Source: an uncultured Flavobacteriales bacterium (GTDB lineage: Bacteria > Bacteroidota > Bacteroidia > Flavobacteriales > Crocinitomicaceae). From it: a DNA stretch of 64,000 nucleotides. Position 1 is the first letter of the stretch; every line of letters starts with the position of its first letter. The notes below the pieces were generated by a model that made no database searches, was not told the DNA's origin, and saw nothing but the letters and a program-made list of their open reading frames with translations. Shown here piece by piece: positions 60,560 through 64,000 of this stretch. The DNA lies in assembly GCA_946479285.1 (NCBI GenBank), contig CAMLFH010000009.1:98953-162952 (forward strand), written 5' to 3'. The position numbers were made by a program, and so were the translations under genes.

Positions 60560-63500
60560 TTAAGAGATTGCATCCAATTCTTCCTTGTTTGCAACAAGTA
60601 CTTTTTGGAAACGGCGTACACCTGTACCAGCCGGGATCAAGTGACCAACGATTACGTTTTCTTTCAAACCTAATAAGTGATCTTCTTTTCCGGAGATTGC
60701 AGCCTCGTTCAATACTTTCGTTGTTTCCTGGAAGGAAGCAGCTGAGATAAACGATTGTGTCTGCAATGAAGCACGGGTAATACCCTGTAACAATGGAGTT
60801 GAAGTTGCAGGAACTGCATCACGGGATTCAACCAACTGCTTGTCAGCACGTTTCAATTGTGAGTTTTCATCACGTAATTTACGTGCAGAAACAATTTGAC
60901 CCGCTTTAAGCGTTGTAGATTCTCCGGCGTCAACCACCACTTTCATTCCGTAGATAGAGTCATTCTCTTCCATGAAGTCTGCTTTGTGAATCGATTGTCC
61001 TTCAAGGAATCGTGTATCACCTGCATCAATGATCTCTACTTTCAACATCATCTGACGAACGATTACTTCGAAATGCTTATCGTTGATTTTTACCCCTTGC
61101 AAACGGTAAACTTCCTGGATTTCATTTACGATGTATTCTTGTACTTTCGTCGGACCCTGAATATTCAAGATATCATTTGGTGTAATTGCACCATCAGATA
61201 ACGGTTGCCCCGCACGTGTAAAGTCGTTCTCTTGTACTAAGATGTGCTTAGAAAGCGGCACTAAGTATTTACGAACATCTCCTGCTTTTGAAGTTACCTG
61301 AATTTCACGGTTACCACGTTTAATTTTTCCAAATTCAACGATACCATCAATTTCAGAAACCACTGCCGGGTTAGAAGGATTACGTGCTTCGAATAATTCC
61401 GTTACACGAGGAAGACCTCCGGTAATATCCCCTGTCTTACCAGCAACACGAGGGATTTTAACTAAGATCACACCTTCTTCTACTTTATCTCCTTCACTTA
61501 CAGAAATATGCGAATCAACAGGAATGTTGTATTCACGCAATACTTCTTTCGTTTTAGCGTCGATAATGTGGATTGCAGGGTTTTTCTTCTTATCGCGGGA
61601 TTCGATGATCACTTTCTCAGTAAATCCTGTTTGCTCATCGACTTCCTCACGGTAAGTAACACCGTCAATAATATTTTCAAATAACACTTTTCCGGACACC
61701 TCTGAAATGATCACAGCGTTATACTGGTCCCACTTACAGATAATATCACCTTTTTTCACAGTGATGTTGTTTTCAACCAACATTTCCGCACCATAAGGGA
61801 TATTTGAAGTCATCAATGCAACTCCGGTTTTCGGATCAGTAATTTTCAATTCAGCTGAACGACCAACAACGATTGTTTTCATTTCGCCATCCGCACCCTT
61901 ACGTGTAATTGTGCGCAATTCGTCGATTTCTAATTTTCCGGCAGATTTTGCTTTCAAATCTGATTCATCAGCAATGTTCGATGCAGTACCCCCCACGTGG
62001 AATGTACGAAGTGTTAACTGTGTTCCCGGCTCACCGATTGACTGAGCAGCAACTACACCAACAGCATCTCCATCTTGTGCAGGGCGGTGAGTTGCAAGGT
62101 TACGTCCGTAACACTTAGAACAAACTCCACGACGCATTTCACAAGTCAATACCGAACGGATCTCAACTTCTTCAATACCTGCTTTCCCGATTTCATCAGC
62201 AACTGTTTCAGAAATCAACTCACCTGCAGCAACAATTAATTGTTCTGTTTCAGGGTTGTAAATATCGTGAACAGATGTTCTTCCTAAAATACGATCGATT
62301 AACGGCTCAACAACTTCATCGTTTTTCTTCAATGCCGAAGCAACCAAACCTCTCAATGTTCCACAATCGTCGATATTAATAACAACATCCTGTGCAACAT
62401 CCACCAAACGACGAGTTAAGTAACCCGCATCCGCCGTTTTCAATGCTGTATCGGCCAAACCTTTACGCGCACCGTGAGTAGAGATAAAGTACTCCAAAAT
62501 CGAAAGACCTTCCTTAAAGTTGGAAAGGATCGGGTTCTCGATAATTTCCTGTGCAGAAGCTCCTGATTTCTGAGGTTTCGCCATCAATCCACGCATACCT
62601 GACAACTGACGAATCTGTTCTTTCGATCCACGAGCTCCGGAGTCAAACATCATATAGATGGAGTTGAATCCTTGGTCGTCGTTCTTCAATTGATCCATTA
62701 ACGTATTTGTTAAACGGATGTTTGTATGCGTCCAAATATCAATGATCTGGTTGTAACGCTCGTTATTCGTGATAAGACCCATATTATAGTTGGCCATTAC
62801 CTCTTTCACTTCCGTTTCTGCTTTCGCAACCAAAATCTCTTTTTCTTTCGGGATAATAATGTGATCCAGGTTGAACGACAATCCACCGCGGAATGCCATA
62901 CCGTAACCCAATTCTTTAATATCATCTAAGAACTTCGCTGTTTTCGCCGTTCCACATACTTTCAATACGTGTCCGATGATATCACGAAGCGCTTTTTTCG
63001 TCAATACGTCGTTGATGAAACCAACTTCACGCGGAACTACTTCGTTGAACAATACGCGGCCACAAGTGGTATCGATCATCATCAATGCAGGAACACCTTC
63101 ATCGTTCAAATCGTAAGATTTCACTTTGATCGGAGCATGAAGATCCAACTTTCCTTCGTTATTCGCGATAATTACTTCTTCCGGAGAATAGAAAACACTT
63201 CCTTCACCTTTTACTTTATGTTCCGGGGTACTTGTACGCATCTTCGTGATGTAGTATAGACCCAAGACCATATCCTGGGAAGGTACCGCAATCGGTGCTC
63301 CATTCGCAGGGTTCAAAATGTTGTGAGAAGCAAGCATCAACAATTGTGCTTCCAAAATTGCAGCATTACCTAATGGTAAGTGAACCGCCATCTGGTCACC
63401 ATCGAAATCGGCGTTGAATGCTGTTGTTACCAACGGGTGCAAACGAATCGCTTTTCCTTCGATCAATTTCGGCTGGAATGCCTGAATACCTAAACGGTGA

Positions 63501-64000
63501 AGCGTAGGAGCACGGTTTAATAATACCGGATGTCCTTTCAATACGTTTTCTAAGATATCCCAAACAACTGGCTCTTTTCGGTCAACGATTTTCTTTGCAG
63601 ATTTAACCGTTTTTACGATACCACGCTCAATCATCTTACGGATGATAAACGGTTTGTAAAGCTCCGCTGCCATGTCTTTCGGCAAACCACACTCATGTAA
63701 TTTCAAATCCGGTCCAACAACAATTACTGAACGTGCAGAATAATCAACACGTTTTCCTAATAAGTTTTGACGGAAACGTCCCTGTTTACCTTTCAATGAA
63801 TCAGAAAGGGATTTCAACGGACGGTTTGATTCTGTTTTAACCGCAGATGCTTTACGGGAGTTGTCGAACAAAGAGTCAACAGCCTCTTGCAACATACGTT
63901 TTTCATTACGCAAAATAACTTCCGGAGCTTTGATCTCGATCAAACGCTTCAAACGGTTGTTACGGATAATTACACGACGGTAAAGGTCGTTCAAATCCGA
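60560..64000 (-). CDS. rpoC: RNA polymerase beta' subunit RpoC (N-terminus outside window)
   Basis: 1,147 codons present in frame to the right edge; roughly the first 290 residues are missing. [11 protein letters not shown] at the edge, [21 protein letters not shown], the catalytic [15 protein letters not shown] (three Asp binding Mg) and the bridge-helix/trigger-loop region ([33 protein letters not shown]) are intact. The second zinc site shows [14 protein letters not shown]. The C-terminus ends with [19 protein letters not shown] and a strong terminator, so rpoC ends its transcript here instead of reading into DUF3467. Confidence 0.99.
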   Translation of the reverse strand, partial: SDLNDLYRRVIIRNNRLKRLIEIKAPEVILRNEKRMLQEAVDSLFDNSRKASAVKTESNRPLKSLSDSLKGKQGRFRQNLLGKRVDYSARSVIVVGPDLKLHECGLPKDMAAELYKPFIIRKMIERGIVKTVKSAKKIVDRKEPVVWDILENVLKGHPVLLNRAPTLHRLGIQAFQPKLIEGKAIRLHPLVTTAFNADFDGDQMAVHLPLGNAAILEAQLLMLASHNILNPANGAPIAVPSQDMVLGLYYITKMRTSTPEHKVKGEGSVFYSPEEVIIANNEGKLDLHAPIKVKSYDLNDEGVPALMMIDTTCGRVLFNEVVPREVGFINDVLTKKALRDIIGHVLKVCGTAKTAKFLDDIKELGYGMAFRGGLSFNLDHIIIPKEKEILVAKAETEVKEVMANYNMGLITNNERYNQIIDIWTHTNIRLTNTLMDQLKNDDQGFNSIYMMFDSGARGSKEQIRQLSGMRGLMAKPQKSGASAQEIIENPILSNFKEGLSILEYFISTHGARKGLADTALKTADAGYLTRRLVDVAQDVVINIDDCGTLRGLVASALKKNDEVVEPLIDRILGRTSVHDIYNPETEQLIVAAGELISETVADEIGKAGIEEVEIRSVLTCEMRRGVCSKCYGRNLATHRPAQDGDAVGVVAAQSIGEPGTQLTLRTFHVGGTASNIADESDLKAKSAGKLEIDELRTITRKGADGEMKTIVVGRSAELKITDPKTGVALMTSNIPYGAEMLVENNITVKKGDIICKWDQYNAVIISEVSGKVLFENIIDGVTYREEVDEQTGFTEKVIIESRDKKKNPAIHIIDAKTKEVLREYNIPVDSHISVSEGDKVEEGVILVKIPRVAGKTGDITGGLPRVTELFEARNPSNPAVVSEIDGIVEFGKIKRGNREIQVTSKAGDVRKYLVPLSKHILVQENDFTRAGQPLSDGAITPNDILNIQGPTKVQEYIVNEIQEVYRLQGVKINDKHFEVIVRQMMLKVEIIDAGDTRFLEGQSIHKADFMEENDSIYGMKVVVDAGESTTLKAGQIVSARKLRDENSQLKRADKQLVESRDAVPATSTPLLQGITRASLQTQSFISAASFQETTKVLNEAAISGKEDHLLGLKENVIVGHLIPAGTGVRRFQKVLVANKEELDAIS

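Noticed and set aside
1..64000. CRISPR arrays, transposases, prophage, toxin-antitoxin or restriction systems, tRNA and rRNA genes
   Set aside because: I looked in the gaps and between genes and found no regularly spaced repeats with unique spacers, no transposase or integrase motifs, and no tRNA-like cloverleaf.

Overview
The window is chromosomal DNA of a Bacteroidota (Bacteroidetes) bacterium, most likely order Flavobacteriales and possibly a Fluviicola/Crocinitomicaceae-type organism. This rests on type IX secretion (T9SS) sorting domains, two-component-regulator-propeller and LytTR signalling, a Bacteroidetes-type FtsL and MraY, MurE with the meso-DAP motif DNPR, scarce Shine-Dalgarno sites, and many promoters of the Bacteroidetes form TTG-N19/20-TAnnTTTG. 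The genus is inference. No rRNA, tRNA, CRISPR array, transposase or prophage was recognised.

Region 1 (1-10 kb): two neighbouring giant secreted repeat proteins with beta-propeller-like and HYR repeats, apparently homogenised by recombination and preceded by the same roughly 60-bp upstream element. A divergent propeller-type LytS-like kinase overlaps its LytTR response regulator, and a lipoprotein phosphodiesterase follows.

Region 2 (10-30.4 kb): the division and cell wall (dcw) cluster on the minus strand, in transcription order mraZ-rsmH-ftsL-ftsI-murE-mraY-murD-(unknown 155-aa gene)-ftsW-murG-murC-ftsQ, then ftsA-ftsZ-yqeY. It is split between ftsQ and ftsA by an oppositely oriented TPR histidine kinase/LuxR regulator pair plus intergenic repeats. 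The upstream side of mraZ carries GTGG boxes that look like MraZ operators.

Region 3 (30.4-31.7 kb): a 1.3-kb stretch without a convincing protein gene. It has palindromic repeats and a strong predicted promoter leading into a structured region. Two copies of a hairpin-linker-terminator module follow, about 290 bp apart, whose stems differ but keep pairing. This is the best candidate in the window for an undescribed element, probably a small RNA locus.

Region 4 (31.7-37.3 kb): single genes (RluA-like pseudouridine synthase, lipoproteins, engB, SDR reductase, alkyltransferase-like protein, a minimal protein made only of a signal peptide and a T9SS tail, a DUF486 membrane protein), with several promoters readable in the sequence.

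Region 5 (37.3-56.4 kb): a long minus-strand surface polysaccharide locus. It has glycosyltransferases, an initiating sugar transferase, a DegT aminotransferase, acyl/acetyltransferases, a PIG-L deacetylase, WecB, a HisF/HisH-like (WbuZ/WbuY) amidation pair, two flippases, two ligase/polymerase proteins and an epimerase. A housekeeping cassette (coiled-coil protein, zapA, rny) with its own predicted promoter sits inside it and appears to read straight into the sugar genes.

Region 6 (56.4-64 kb): DUF3467, an EamA transporter, a lipoprotein, an outer-membrane barrel, a T9SS cargo protein, and the 3' three quarters of rpoC with its terminator.
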